NCBI RefSeq assembly: GCF_003449035.1
Contig: NZ_QRGB01000001.1
Coordinates: forward strand, 186,001 to 250,000
Source of the DNA: Pedobacter indicus
Lineage (GTDB): Bacteria > Bacteroidota > Bacteroidia > Sphingobacteriales > Sphingobacteriaceae
Direction: 5' to 3'
DNA length: 64,000 nucleotides
The notes beneath the pieces were generated by a model. That model did no database searches, was not told the DNA's origin, and saw nothing but the letters and a program-made list of their open reading frames with translations. Shown here in pieces: positions 55,670 to 63,429 of this stretch. How positions within the stretch are numbered: position 1 is the stretch's first letter; every line of letters starts with the position of its first letter. The position numbers and the translations under genes were made by a program.

Positions 55670-56278
55670 CTAACAATCCGGCACCATACCCATTGTCATA
55701 CCATTAGGCCCCCAGATAGGGACCATCCGCATTTGGCAACCCTCACCGTTATCATCATCCTCACTAACCTCCCTGCTCGTCTTAAATGTCAGGTTTAAAG
55801 AAGACCCCTTCGGGAAAGCACCAGTTGTTTCTTTAAAATAAACCTGCACCGTCAAGTTAGCTTGCTCTTCCCTAAGTGTCCCCTCAAAATTCATTTCCTG
55901 GGCATCATTACTAATATCGCCAGTTATCTTTTCGTTAACTATCCGAAAGAAACTAGCTGAATCTTCTGATTCCATAAGAAAATTAGAACCTTCAACCTTC
56001 CCTCTCATTTTCAAATTAATATCGCCCTCCTCTCCAAAGTCAGCCATAAACACGATTGACACCGAATCTCCCAAAGCTTCGATCACTGCCACCCGTCCTT
56101 CACCATTCCACGTATAATTGTCATCCCCTTCATTAATCCGAACGCCCTCAGCAGTTCCTTTAAAAGGTTTTCCGCCAAACAGATCATTAAAGTTCTCCTT
56201 CGGAGCGATCTCATCGCCATCTTTTGAACATCCTACTAATACGAGACTCAACACCAATATTTTAATAAGCACCTTCAT
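55670..56278 (-). CDS. Exported lipoprotein of unknown function
   Basis: A 202-residue lipoprotein with lipobox ending VLVGC at about residue 17, followed by a polar, beta-rich region (repeated strands such as KGTAEGVRI, VSIVFMADFG, EMNFEGTLR). The C-terminal 22 residues are unusual: two Cys frame a Met/Pro/Gly-rich tail (CQMRMVP to GMVPDC). I do not recognise the family. A promoter is predicted upstream, and a shared terminator lies downstream. Confidence 0.72.
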   Translation of the reverse strand: MKVLIKILVLSLVLVGCSKDGDEIAPKENFNDLFGGKPFKGTAEGVRINEGDDNYTWNGEGRVAVIEALGDSVSIVFMADFGEEGDINLKMRGKVEGSNFLMESEDSASFFRIVNEKITGDISNDAQEMNFEGTLREEQANLTVQVYFKETTGAFPKGSSLNLTFKTSREVSEDDDNGEGCQMRMVPIWGPNGMTMGMVPDC

Positions 56279-56304
56279 AGCTCATTCTTTAAATTATTTA
56301 CTAT

Positions 56305-56335
56305 CAAAGTTAAAAGGCAAGATAGGTGCAATCAA
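56305..56335 (-). promoter_or_regulatory. Bacteroidota-type promoter of the lipoprotein gene
   Basis: On the minus strand, TTG at 56335-56333, 20 bp, then TAACTTTG at 56312-56305. Both boxes match, and the implied start of transcription is about 20 bp before the ATG at 56278. Confidence 0.68.
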
Positions 56336-56428
56336 TCCCCGAAAACTAGGGATTTTTTAGTTTCCTATATTTCATACTGCATTCTGGTATCGTCTGAAGC
56401 ACAAAGGCTCATAAATTGAATTTTTTTC

Positions 56429-57286
56429 TCATTTTTCCTTCACTTTCAAGTGACCCACCAGTTCATGGAAATATTCCGGACTCCATATGTCAAGACTACT
56501 TTGATCGCGAATGAAGCGCTTAATATCTTCTTTAACATATCGCATGTTTACCGTATCGATTTTTTTAGTCAACAGCTCCCTAAATTCATTTTCGGTAATC
56601 GTATCCTTATCCCAATCACCGCTATCTTGAGCTCGCAAAGCAAAATGTCGCAGATTAAGGACGGTTCCTTTTTTAATGTACCATTCCATATCATACCAAT
56701 CCCGTCCCTTTACATTTTGTCCCCATTTACGAAAGAGAAGCGCATGCATCTTACCTGCAAATAAATCAGGAAGGATGAGGCACTTTACATAAAATGAAAA
56801 CGGCCGCAGGAGTAGCTTCTCTTCCGTTTCGAAACCTAAAGGAGGTTCAGTATCTACTTCAATCTTGATTTTAATGTTGGCGATCCGATCGATTCCCTGC
56901 TGGGGGATAACACCTTCCAAAACCAGTTCTCTCCAAAGGGTTTCGGACTTTAGAAATGCCGAATTAATATTGCTTTTGACAGCTTTCTTCTTCTCTGCTA
57001 TAGACACTTCCATCCCCAACGATTGAAATTCATGGACAATGGTTTCCTGATATTTACCCAGATCAAATTCCGGATCGACCTCAAGTAGTGAAAAGTCTAG
57101 ATCCTCCGAAAACCGATCCAATCCATAAAATATCCTCAACGCCGTTCCGCCATAAAAAGCGGCCCTTTCAAAAAAACCCGCTCTGTAAAGACCAGCAAGC
57201 GCAATTTCCTGCATGATTTCCCTCAGCGCATCTTTAGCGTCTTGTTCATTTCTAGGCTTATAGCTGTCCAACCACTCCCTTATCAT
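56429..57286 (-). CDS. abiEii: AbiEii-type nucleotidyltransferase toxin
   Basis: A 285-residue protein with a DNA polymerase beta-type nucleotidyltransferase core: FYGGTALRIFYGLDRF followed by SEDLDFSLL, which is the G-S/G pattern and DxD of AbiEii toxins. Later Lys residues (LFAGKMHALLFRKWGQNVKGRDWYD) fit motif III/IV. In the AbiE system the toxin is thought to modify tRNA or GTP-dependent targets. Its ATG overlaps the antitoxin stop by 4 bp (ATGA), so the pair is translationally coupled. It looks intact. Confidence 0.9.
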   Translation of the reverse strand: MIREWLDSYKPRNEQDAKDALREIMQEIALAGLYRAGFFERAAFYGGTALRIFYGLDRFSEDLDFSLLEVDPEFDLGKYQETIVHEFQSLGMEVSIAEKKKAVKSNINSAFLKSETLWRELVLEGVIPQQGIDRIANIKIKIEVDTEPPLGFETEEKLLLRPFSFYVKCLILPDLFAGKMHALLFRKWGQNVKGRDWYDMEWYIKKGTVLNLRHFALRAQDSGDWDKDTITENEFRELLTKKIDTVNMRYVKEDIKRFIRDQSSLDIWSPEYFHELVGHLKVKEK

Positions 57287-57921
57287 AATTGTTCAATCAT
57301 TTTAGTCATCATCCATAAACTTTCTCTTTTGGGTGCGTCAGGAAGCCATCCCTTTATCATATCCGTATCTAGGTCATTTAATGCCGATTCATCTATCCGC
57401 ATATCATCAACAATATAGGCATAGGCATTGCGGGTACTTCTTAATGTCAGTCCAGATGTCGTTACTATTTTATCGCACAATGCTTTTTCCGGTGATGCCA
57501 CTATAGCATACTGATCAGAAGGGAGGTGAAGCATCTTTAAACCAAAGGAATAATAGGGCAATGGTAGGCGCGTATATGTGAACATACCCAATACCGTATT
57601 GAAAGAACGGGACACCTTTGTCGTCATGGATGATATTTCATATACCCGTTCTGGTATTAAACCATAGTAAGACAAAGCCGTTTCCACCGACACATAGCTT
57701 GGTCCCAGTAAATGGTTCGCGACCAGCAACACGTCAGGCCTTTTATCGGTTACCGAAGGTCCAGCGATGTACAGACCCTTTTTCAATGGCTCTAGAATAC
57801 CCTGGGCTTTCAGCGCCAAAATTTTATCATTTGGCCGCTTATAGGCCTTCAACCACGACATCAATAAATGATGTGGCAAGAGGTTGTCTGCATGGAGACC
57901 TATCGTCCGGGTAATATCCAT
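57283..57921 (-). CDS. abiEi: AbiEi-type antitoxin / transcriptional regulator
   Basis: A 212-residue protein starting at ATG 57921 (an upstream TTG is less likely). The N-terminal winged-helix region (about residues 5-70, with KGILEPLKKGLYIAG) is followed by the AbiEi antitoxin C-terminal domain, with YVSVETALSYYGLIPERV and SPEKALCDK as recognisable blocks. In characterised AbiE systems this protein binds inverted repeats in its own promoter and neutralises AbiEii. A perfect 11-bp inverted repeat upstream is a probable operator. Confidence 0.88.
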   Translation of the reverse strand: MDITRTIGLHADNLLPHHLLMSWLKAYKRPNDKILALKAQGILEPLKKGLYIAGPSVTDKRPDVLLVANHLLGPSYVSVETALSYYGLIPERVYEISSMTTKVSRSFNTVLGMFTYTRLPLPYYSFGLKMLHLPSDQYAIVASPEKALCDKIVTTSGLTLRSTRNAYAYIVDDMRIDESALNDLDTDMIKGWLPDAPKRESLWMMTKMIEQL

Positions 57922-57941
57922 AATCAAATGTAATAAATTAA

Positions 57942-57972
57942 CAAGATAAACGGAAATTAGTCGTTTATCTTG
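57942..57972 (-). promoter_or_regulatory. Putative AbiEi operator, 11-bp inverted repeat
   Basis: Perfect CAAGATAAACG / CGTTTATCTTG with a 9-nt spacer, 21 bp before the abiEi start. Its position and dyad symmetry fit a dimeric repressor site of an autoregulated AbiE operon. Confidence 0.65.
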
Positions 57973-58039
57973 CTTTAAAACTACAACACTTACAGCTATT
58001 CCAAAATTAAGGCTCGGATTATTTCCGCTAACGAGTCCA

Positions 58040-58477
58040 CCGACAGAGGACGGTCAAACAGCCATTGACGTCAAGCTCGAAGATGATATGATATGACTTT
58101 CGCTCAACCAATTGTCCAGGTTGTTCAGGAGAGACAAATCCGTTATCTCAAGGCACTTGAAAAACATTTTTAGGGAAGAAGAATTAGACCTTAATTCAGT
58201 TGGATATCGAGTGAACTCGAAGCGGGGTACACAGTTCTGCATCTGGGCCAATCAGGTGCTAAAAGAATATCTGATAAAAGGTTATGCGGTCAACGAGCAA
58301 CGATTAAGGGAACAGACAGAACAGTTCAAATCGTTAAAGCATACCGTGAACCTGTTGGGCAATGTATTAAAGAATAAAGAACTGACCTCTGACGAAGCCA
58401 CCGGCCTGTTAAAGGTGGTCACGGATTACAGCTATGCCCTTGACATGATCAACCTGATAAATCCACGAAACGAATAA
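58040..58477 (+). pseudogene. Degraded RhuM-like gene (virulence protein RhuM family)
   Basis: Translating from about 58040 gives a RhuM-like N-terminus, EDGQTAIDVKLEDDMI, then an in-frame TGA at 58094-58096 where the family has a Trp (TGG), then LSLNQLSRLFRRDKSVISRH. Residues for the stretch between NIFREEELDLNS and VGYRVNSKRG are missing compared with the family, about 30 residues, apparently joined at a shared Ser-Val. The C-terminus stops at residue DMINLINPRNE, well short of the about 330 residues expected. The ORF downstream of the stop (from TTG 58112) is a remnant, not a gene start. Confidence 0.72.
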
Positions 58478-58521
58478 AGTCGAAATATGAAAATAAAAAC
58501 CCTGTTTTTTTAATGTATGCC

Positions 58522-58665
58522 TTACCGGTTTGCAAGGTCAAAGTGGTAGTAGTCCGTCGAAAAGTTCGGCACCGTCACGTTTGTGCCTTGGGCGAAGCCC
58601 ACTCGGTTGTTGCCCATCTTATTATAGCCGTTGCGCCGTAAACCTATCAAGCTCGGCTTGATAGG
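58522..58665 (-). pseudogene. Orphan C-terminal coding fragment of unknown gene
   Basis: An open minus-strand frame of 47 codons ending in TAA at 58522-58524. It has protein-like composition, with GYNKMGNNRVGFAQGT and VPNFSTDYYHFDLANR as its later part. There is no start, and a TGA lies directly upstream. It looks like the tail of a longer gene whose 5' part is gone. I do not recognise the family. Confidence 0.4.
58643..58665 (-). terminator. Perfect 10-bp palindrome after the frameshifted secreted-protein gene
   Basis: CCTATCAAGC / GCTTGATAGG with a 3-nt loop. On the minus strand it begins 13 nt after the frame-restored stop at 58678 and is followed by only TTT, so termination is plausible but weak. 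It also overlaps the start of the orphan coding fragment. Confidence 0.4.
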
Positions 58666-58677
58666 TCATCCTAATGA

Positions 58678-59168
58678 TTATTTTTCACGCAACCTAATCA
58701 TCTGCCCACCCGGATAATCCAGTTCAAAAGTATAATTTCTACCCGGTACAGGTTTCAATTTACCCTTATACGTTTTTTTTCGGTATTAAATATGTGCAGT
58801 ATCATGTATGCCTGCTCCAGCCACCCCTTACCTATCTCAATTTCGTAGTTTAATACCTTCTGATTTCCCTGGGTCGTATATTCATTATACTCAAACCTCA
58901 AAAATAGTCTGATGCTATCAGCCAGCGACAGCAGATGATCCCTGTCAACTTTAGCCAACGACAAACTACCTGGATGATAGGATACCGGCACTGTTTTTAT
59001 GTCTGTATCCGATTCAAGTATCACAATCTCTGGACGGTAGATGGTTTTAACAATATCTCCGTCCATAGTAATTACAAAGTCACACACCTCATCCCTCTCT
59101 TTATCTTGGGCCAAGAGCGCTAAATGACTCAACACGATCAACATAAGCATAATTATCCTTCTTTTCAT
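58678..59168 (-). pseudogene. Frameshifted secreted-protein gene
   Basis: From ATG 59168: a 21-residue signal peptide (ending LALLAQ), then a beta-rich domain (VCDFVITMDGD, YRPEIVILES, FLRFEYNEYTTQ). The frame ends early at 58755, after NTEKKRIRVN. At a run of eight A on the minus strand (58773-58780) the alternative frame continues YKGKLKPVPGRNY and ends DYPGGQMIRLREK at 58678. The sequence there is A_AAA_AAA followed by C, a classical -1 slippery site, so slippage or a real mutation are both possible. No known family. Confidence 0.6.
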
Positions 59169-59206
59169 TCTCAGTTAGCGACTTTAAGACAGCTTCTAAT
59201 ATCGTT

Positions 59207-59741
59207 CTAAAACTTTCCGTAGCTAATATGTATTAGTTCTTTAGAACCTATATCTAAGAAATAAATATCAAGCCAACTCATTGTATTATAACCTTTTTCT
59301 CCAGGAATTGGATTTCGGTCTTTATGTGCATAGCCTTTTTCAAATGCTGGAGCTTTCTCATTATAGTTGAACATATAAGCTACGTAGTAACTTTCATCCA
59401 TAATGCTTTTTAAAACCTTTTTACTGATTTCTTCATCTATTGGTTCTTCTTGAAAAAAAAACCTCTAAATCTTTAATCTCTTGATTTGATGCTTTATGCC
59501 ATTTTTTTAGGGCTTTACCCTCAATTTTTTGAAGAGGATAATGAACTAAGCTATCTCGGTCTAATGTTCCCGAGACAGAAAAAACTTTAATTGTAGCCAT
59601 TTCATTATCATTATAAGAAATGGATTCTAATTTATTTTCTGTCGGTAATAAAAACCTCTGTTGTTTTTCCCAGTCTGTTTTACATCCTGATGCAAGTAAA
59701 ACTGAAATCGGCACTAATAATATTTTCATATAACTCATCAT
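59207..59741 (-). pseudogene. Frameshifted lipoprotein gene
   Basis: ATG 59741 (or 59729) gives a lipoprotein signal peptide, KILLVPISVLLASGC, followed by TDWEKQQRFLLPTENKL. The frame ends at 59433 just after VFFSRRTNR. A run of nine T on the minus strand (59453-59461 on the plus strand) separates it from the frame QEEPIDEEISKKVL that continues, in register, through YYVAYMFNYNEKAP to GSKELIHISYGKF at 59207. One base deleted from the run restores a single gene. It starts 5 nt after the end of another truncated frame, so these were probably in one operon. No known family. Confidence 0.65.
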
Positions 59742-59745
59742 AGTC

Positions 59746-59835
59746 TTAGAATTTAGGTCGTTCACTCATTACTTTGTTAATCTGCTCTCTCAATCCTTTA
59801 ACTTCCGTAGCTGTCCTTATTTTAGATTCGGGTAT
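59746..59835 (-). pseudogene. C-terminal fragment of a truncated gene upstream of the lipoprotein gene
   Basis: A minus-strand frame with IPESKIRTATEVKG and EQINKVMSERPKF, ending in TAA at 59746-59748. The 5' part is missing; upstream in frame is a stop, and the plus-strand ATPase remnant begins at the same place. Its helical, Lys-rich end is reminiscent of the tails of polymorphic toxins, but that is a guess. Confidence 0.45.
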
Positions 59836-59838
59836 TTG

Positions 59839-60870
59839 ATGGAATTATCCCAAACCAAAAATTTTACACTGGTTATTGATGAGTTCCAGGAATTTAACAC
59901 GGTCAACCCCTCTGTCTACAGCGAAATGCAAAACATTTGGGATCGTAATAAACGGACGAGCAAAATCAACCTGATCCTCTGTGGCTCCATATACTCATTG
60001 ATGAGTAAAATATTTGAGCATGCAAAAGAACCCCTTTTCGGGAGGGCGACCGCCAGAATACATGTTAAGGCCTTTACCATTTCAACACTCAAGGAAATTT
60101 TGGCAGATTACCGTCCTAACTATTCCAACGATGACCTGCTGGCCTTCTATCTGGTTACGGGGGGCGTCGCTAAATATGTCGAACTGCTCATCGAAGCAAA
60201 GGCATTGAGCTTTAAGTCCATCATCAATACCGTCCTTTCCGAAAATTCTCTTTTTTTAGATGAAGGGAAAAATGTTCTCATTGATGAATTTGGCAAGGAA
60301 TATGGCAACTACTTTTCTATTTTATCACTCATCGCTTCATCCAAAACGTCCAGAGTAGAAATCGAATCGATAATGGAGATGCCTGTCGGCGGATTTTTAG
60401 ACCGTCTGGAAAATGAGTTCAGTTTGATAACCAAGGTGCGTCCAATTTTTTCAAAGCCGGGCAGCCGATCTGTCAAATACCGGATCAATGACAACTTTTT
60501 AAATTTCTGGTTTCGTTTTATATACAAATACCGGAGTACCGTGGAAATCGGGAACTTAGACTATCTAAAGGAAATCATAAAACGAGATTATTCAACCTAC
60601 AGTGGGGCTATCCTTGAAAAGTACTTTATCGAAAAAATGGTTGAGGAGGGTATTTATTCTAATATCGGGACATATTGGGAAAAGGGCAATATTAATGAAA
60701 TTGATATTGTGGCGATAAACGACATCGAGAAGTCCGCCATTATTGCAAAAGTTAAACGAAAAAAAGAAAACATTAACCTCGAAAGCGTAAAATCGAAAGC
60801 AAAGAACCTACTAACCGGACTCCCTAACTATCACGTCGAGTTTCTTGACCTATCTGTTGAGGATATGTAG
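59839..60870 (+). pseudogene. 5'-truncated AAA ATPase with DUF234 C-terminal domain
   Basis: Begins MELSQTKNFTLVIDEFQEF, which is the Walker B strand of the archaeal-type ATPase family; the Walker A half (about 100-130 residues) is absent. The rest has IILCGS-like sensor (LILCGSIYSL), then YLVTGGVAKYVELL, a winged-helix part and the DUF234 domain. In DUF234 the family's AEVKR endonuclease-fold motif reads AKVKR here (codon AAA at 60748-60750). The missing P-loop makes it very likely non-functional; a product translated from the ATG at 59839 cannot bind ATP normally. Confidence 0.75.
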
Positions 60871-60918
60871 CCGTATAATTTTAGAGAAAAACGAGGTCTG
60901 GGACTCATGACTAACTCC

Positions 60919-62766
60919 CTACACCCCCAGCAGCTCTTCCTCTACATCTAACTCTACATGCAGGTTATTGACAATGTGTTTCTGCCGGTCGGGTGTATTT
61001 TTACCCATATAATAGCTTAGCAGCTCGCCTACTTTGTTTTCTTTCATCAGCATAACGGGGTCTAAGCGCATATCCGGACCGATAAAGAGGCCAAACTCTT
61101 CGGGGGAAATCTCACCCAGGCCTTTGAAACGGGTGATCTCTGGCTTGTTGCCAAGCTTGGCGATGGCGGCTACGCGCTCTTCATCGCTATAGCAATAGAT
61201 GGTTTCTTTTTTGTTCCGTACTCTGAACAGTGGGGTTTGTAAGATGGATACGTGCCCTGCTTTAACAAGATCGGGGAAGAACTGAAGAAAGAAGGTCATA
61301 AGCAAAAGACGGATGTGCATTCCGTCGACATCGGCATCGGTAGCGATGACGATGTTGTTGTAACGGAGGCCGTCAAGCCCATCTTCGATGTTGAGGGCGT
61401 GTTGCAATAGGTTGAATTCTTCGTTTTCATAAACCACTTTTTTGGTGAGGCCGAAGGCGTTGAGGGGTTTCCCCTTTAAGCTGAAGACGGCCTGGGTTTG
61501 TACATCGCGGGATTTGGTGATGGATCCGCTGGCGGAGTCACCCTCTGTGATGAACAAGGTGGTTTCTTGGTTGCGCTCGTGCTTATCGTCGTAATGGATC
61601 TTGCAGTCGCGAAGTTTCCGGTTATGTACGGAGGCTTTCTTTGCGCGTTCATTAGCGAGCTTTTTGATGCCTGCGATGTCTTTGCGCTCGCGCTCGGATT
61701 GTAAAATACGTTTTAAGAGGGCATCGGCGGCTTCCTGATTGCGGTGCAAATAGTCATCAAGGTATTTCTTGATGAAATCATTGATGAAGGTACGTACGGT
61801 TGGTCCGTCTGGGCCGATACTCTGGGAACCGAGTTTGGTTTTGGTCTGCGACTCGAATACGGGTTCCTGAACTTTGATGGCGATGGCGGCAATAATAGAT
61901 GCGCGGATGTCTGCCGCATCGAAGTCTTTTTTATAAAATTCGCGAACGGTTTTGACAATGGCCTCGCGAAAGGCTTGCTGGTGTGTGCCGCCTTGGGTGG
62001 TGTGCTGGCCGTTGACGAATGAATAGTATTCTTCTCCATAGGCTTGGCCATGGGTCAAGGCAACTTCGATATCGTCACCTTTGAGGTGGACAATAGGATA
62101 GCGCATGCCTTCGGGCTCTACGGTTCTTTCTAACAGGTCTTTAAGCCCATGTTCGGAATGGAATTTGGTGCCATTGAAATTGACGGTGAGGCCGGAGTTG
62201 AGGAATACGTAGTTCCAGATCATGTTCTCTACAAATTCCATGCGGTATTTGTAGTTTTTGAAGATGCTATCGTCGGGATGGAAGACGACGGCGGTACCAT
62301 TGCGCTGGGTGGTTTCCTTCTCATGGTCGTTTAACAACTCTCCTTTGCTGAATTCAGCAATACGGGTCTTGCCTGCACGATAGGATTGTACGGTAAAGGC
62401 ATTGGAAAGGGCATTGACGGCCTTGGTACCAACGCCATTGAGGCCGACCGACTTCTGGAAGGCTTTGCTGTCGTACTTACCGCCGGTGTTGATCTTGGAC
62501 ACGACATCGACAACGCTCCCCAAGGGGATGCCGCGACCATAATCGCGAACGGAGACTTTGGATTCGCTGACGGTGATGTCAATAGTTTTGCCAGCCCCCA
62601 TAACGAATTCATCAATGCTGTTGTCAACAACTTCTTTTAACAGAACGTAGATACCATCGTCATAAGCTGAACCGTCTCCTAATTTCCCTATATACATACC
62701 CGGGCGAAGCCTGATATGCTCTTTCCAGTCGAGTGACCGTATGCTGTCTTCGTTATAATTTGTCAT
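60919..62766 (-). CDS. parE: DNA topoisomerase IV subunit B
   Basis: GHKL-type ATPase subunit of topoisomerase IV. The 615-residue protein has the ATP-binding motifs ([35 protein letters not shown]), the transducer domain and the TOPRIM block [14 protein letters not shown] with [10 protein letters not shown]. Length is as expected for ParE. It lies on the same strand as parC but about 7 kb away. Only a short gap separates its end from the accessory ATPase remnant. Confidence 0.94.
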   Translation of the reverse strand: MTNYNEDSIRSLDWKEHIRLRPGMYIGKLGDGSAYDDGIYVLLKEVVDNSIDEFVMGAGKTIDITVSESKVSVRDYGRGIPLGSVVDVVSKINTGGKYDSKAFQKSVGLNGVGTKAVNALSNAFTVQSYRAGKTRIAEFSKGELLNDHEKETTQRNGTAVVFHPDDSIFKNYKYRMEFVENMIWNYVFLNSGLTVNFNGTKFHSEHGLKDLLERTVEPEGMRYPIVHLKGDDIEVALTHGQAYGEEYYSFVNGQHTTQGGTHQQAFREAIVKTVREFYKKDFDAADIRASIIAAIAIKVQEPVFESQTKTKLGSQSIGPDGPTVRTFINDFIKKYLDDYLHRNQEAADALLKRILQSERERKDIAGIKKLANERAKKASVHNRKLRDCKIHYDDKHERNQETTLFITEGDSASGSITKSRDVQTQAVFSLKGKPLNAFGLTKKVVYENEEFNLLQHALNIEDGLDGLRYNNIVIATDADVDGMHIRLLLMTFFLQFFPDLVKAGHVSILQTPLFRVRNKKETIYCYSDEERVAAIAKLGNKPEITRFKGLGEISPEEFGLFIGPDMRLDPVMLMKENKVGELLSYYMGKNTPDRQKHIVNNLHVELDVEEELLGV

Positions 62767-62856
62767 TTGTTTGCTGCTTATCCTCTATTTGATAAAACCT
62801 CTGTGAAAATCCGCTATGTGCACGTCTATTATATGAAAGTCGGCTGTTTGGATTGG

Positions 62857-63357
62857 CTATCTGCCAAAATCGTCTTGTACGCGCACGATGTCTTCTTCGT
62901 TTGAAGGGTTGGCAGGGTCTGTATGTTGCCAGATTTCTGCTAATACGGCCCATTCGTCCAAACCTACCAGACGGTGACGCTGGCCTTGCTCTAGCTTGAT
63001 TACATCGCCTTCGTTCAGTTTCTGAAGCTCGCCCTCTTCATCGGTCTGGCTGGTGATGACGCCTACTTCGCCCTGATAAACCTGCCAGATTTCTGCACGA
63101 CGATGGTGGTACTGCCAGGATAGTTTTTTATTGGGGGCAACGAACAATATCTTGGGACTTAATTTTCCTGCGATGCGCAAGTCTTTGACGTCGATACCGT
63201 CAAAAAATGCATCGGCAAACTGTTGTGCCTGCTCTTCGTCGATAACGAAGAAACCTCCCCACGGACGATTTTCATCTCGCTCTACAATGGTGAAACCGTG
63301 GTTAACGAGGGTTTGCTCTATATCGTTAAATAGTTTTTCTTTGGATTGAGTTGCCAT
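62857..63357 (-). CDS. Cupin-fold protein (mannose-6-phosphate isomerase-like)
   Basis: A 166-residue protein from ATG 63357 (MATQSKEKLFNDIEQTL). The cupin metal motifs are QYHHRRAEIWQVYQGE (H-x-H with Glu) and GQRHRLVG. Similar Bacteroidota proteins are commonly annotated as phosphoheptose or mannose-6-phosphate isomerase; the sugar-phosphate role is not proven. A longer upstream reading is not needed. It lies about 90 bp upstream of parE on the same strand. Confidence 0.8.
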   Translation of the reverse strand: MATQSKEKLFNDIEQTLVNHGFTIVERDENRPWGGFFVIDEEQAQQFADAFFDGIDVKDLRIAGKLSPKILFVAPNKKLSWQYHHRRAEIWQVYQGEVGVITSQTDEEGELQKLNEGDVIKLEQGQRHRLVGLDEWAVLAEIWQHTDPANPSNEEDIVRVQDDFGR

Positions 63358-63429
63358 TTTTTTGTTTTTTGTGCTAATATAATGAGATATTTTTTGTTCT
63401 GATAAAAAGGCAGTACTTTTAATCTGGAA

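Noticed and set aside
56338-56365. AATCCC / GGGATT hairpin as terminator of abiEii
   Set aside because: The 6-bp stem is weak and the T run is on the plus strand, the wrong side for a minus-strand gene.
57923-57932. TACATTTG as the abiE -7 box
   Set aside because: It ends only four bases before the abiEi ATG on the minus strand and has no -33 partner at the right distance.
58094-58096. TGA read as tryptophan (genetic-code change)
   Set aside because: TGA is used as the natural stop elsewhere (for example at the end of abiEi and at 58755), so recoding is not credible; the site is a nonsense mutation.
58054-58251. Minus-strand 65-codon ORF over the RhuM remnant
   Set aside because: It is a shadow of the RhuM coding frame, with no promoter or homology.
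58643-58665. An integron attC-like or IS terminal repeat
   Set aside because: The palindrome has no attC conserved boxes and no transposase or partner repeat is nearby.
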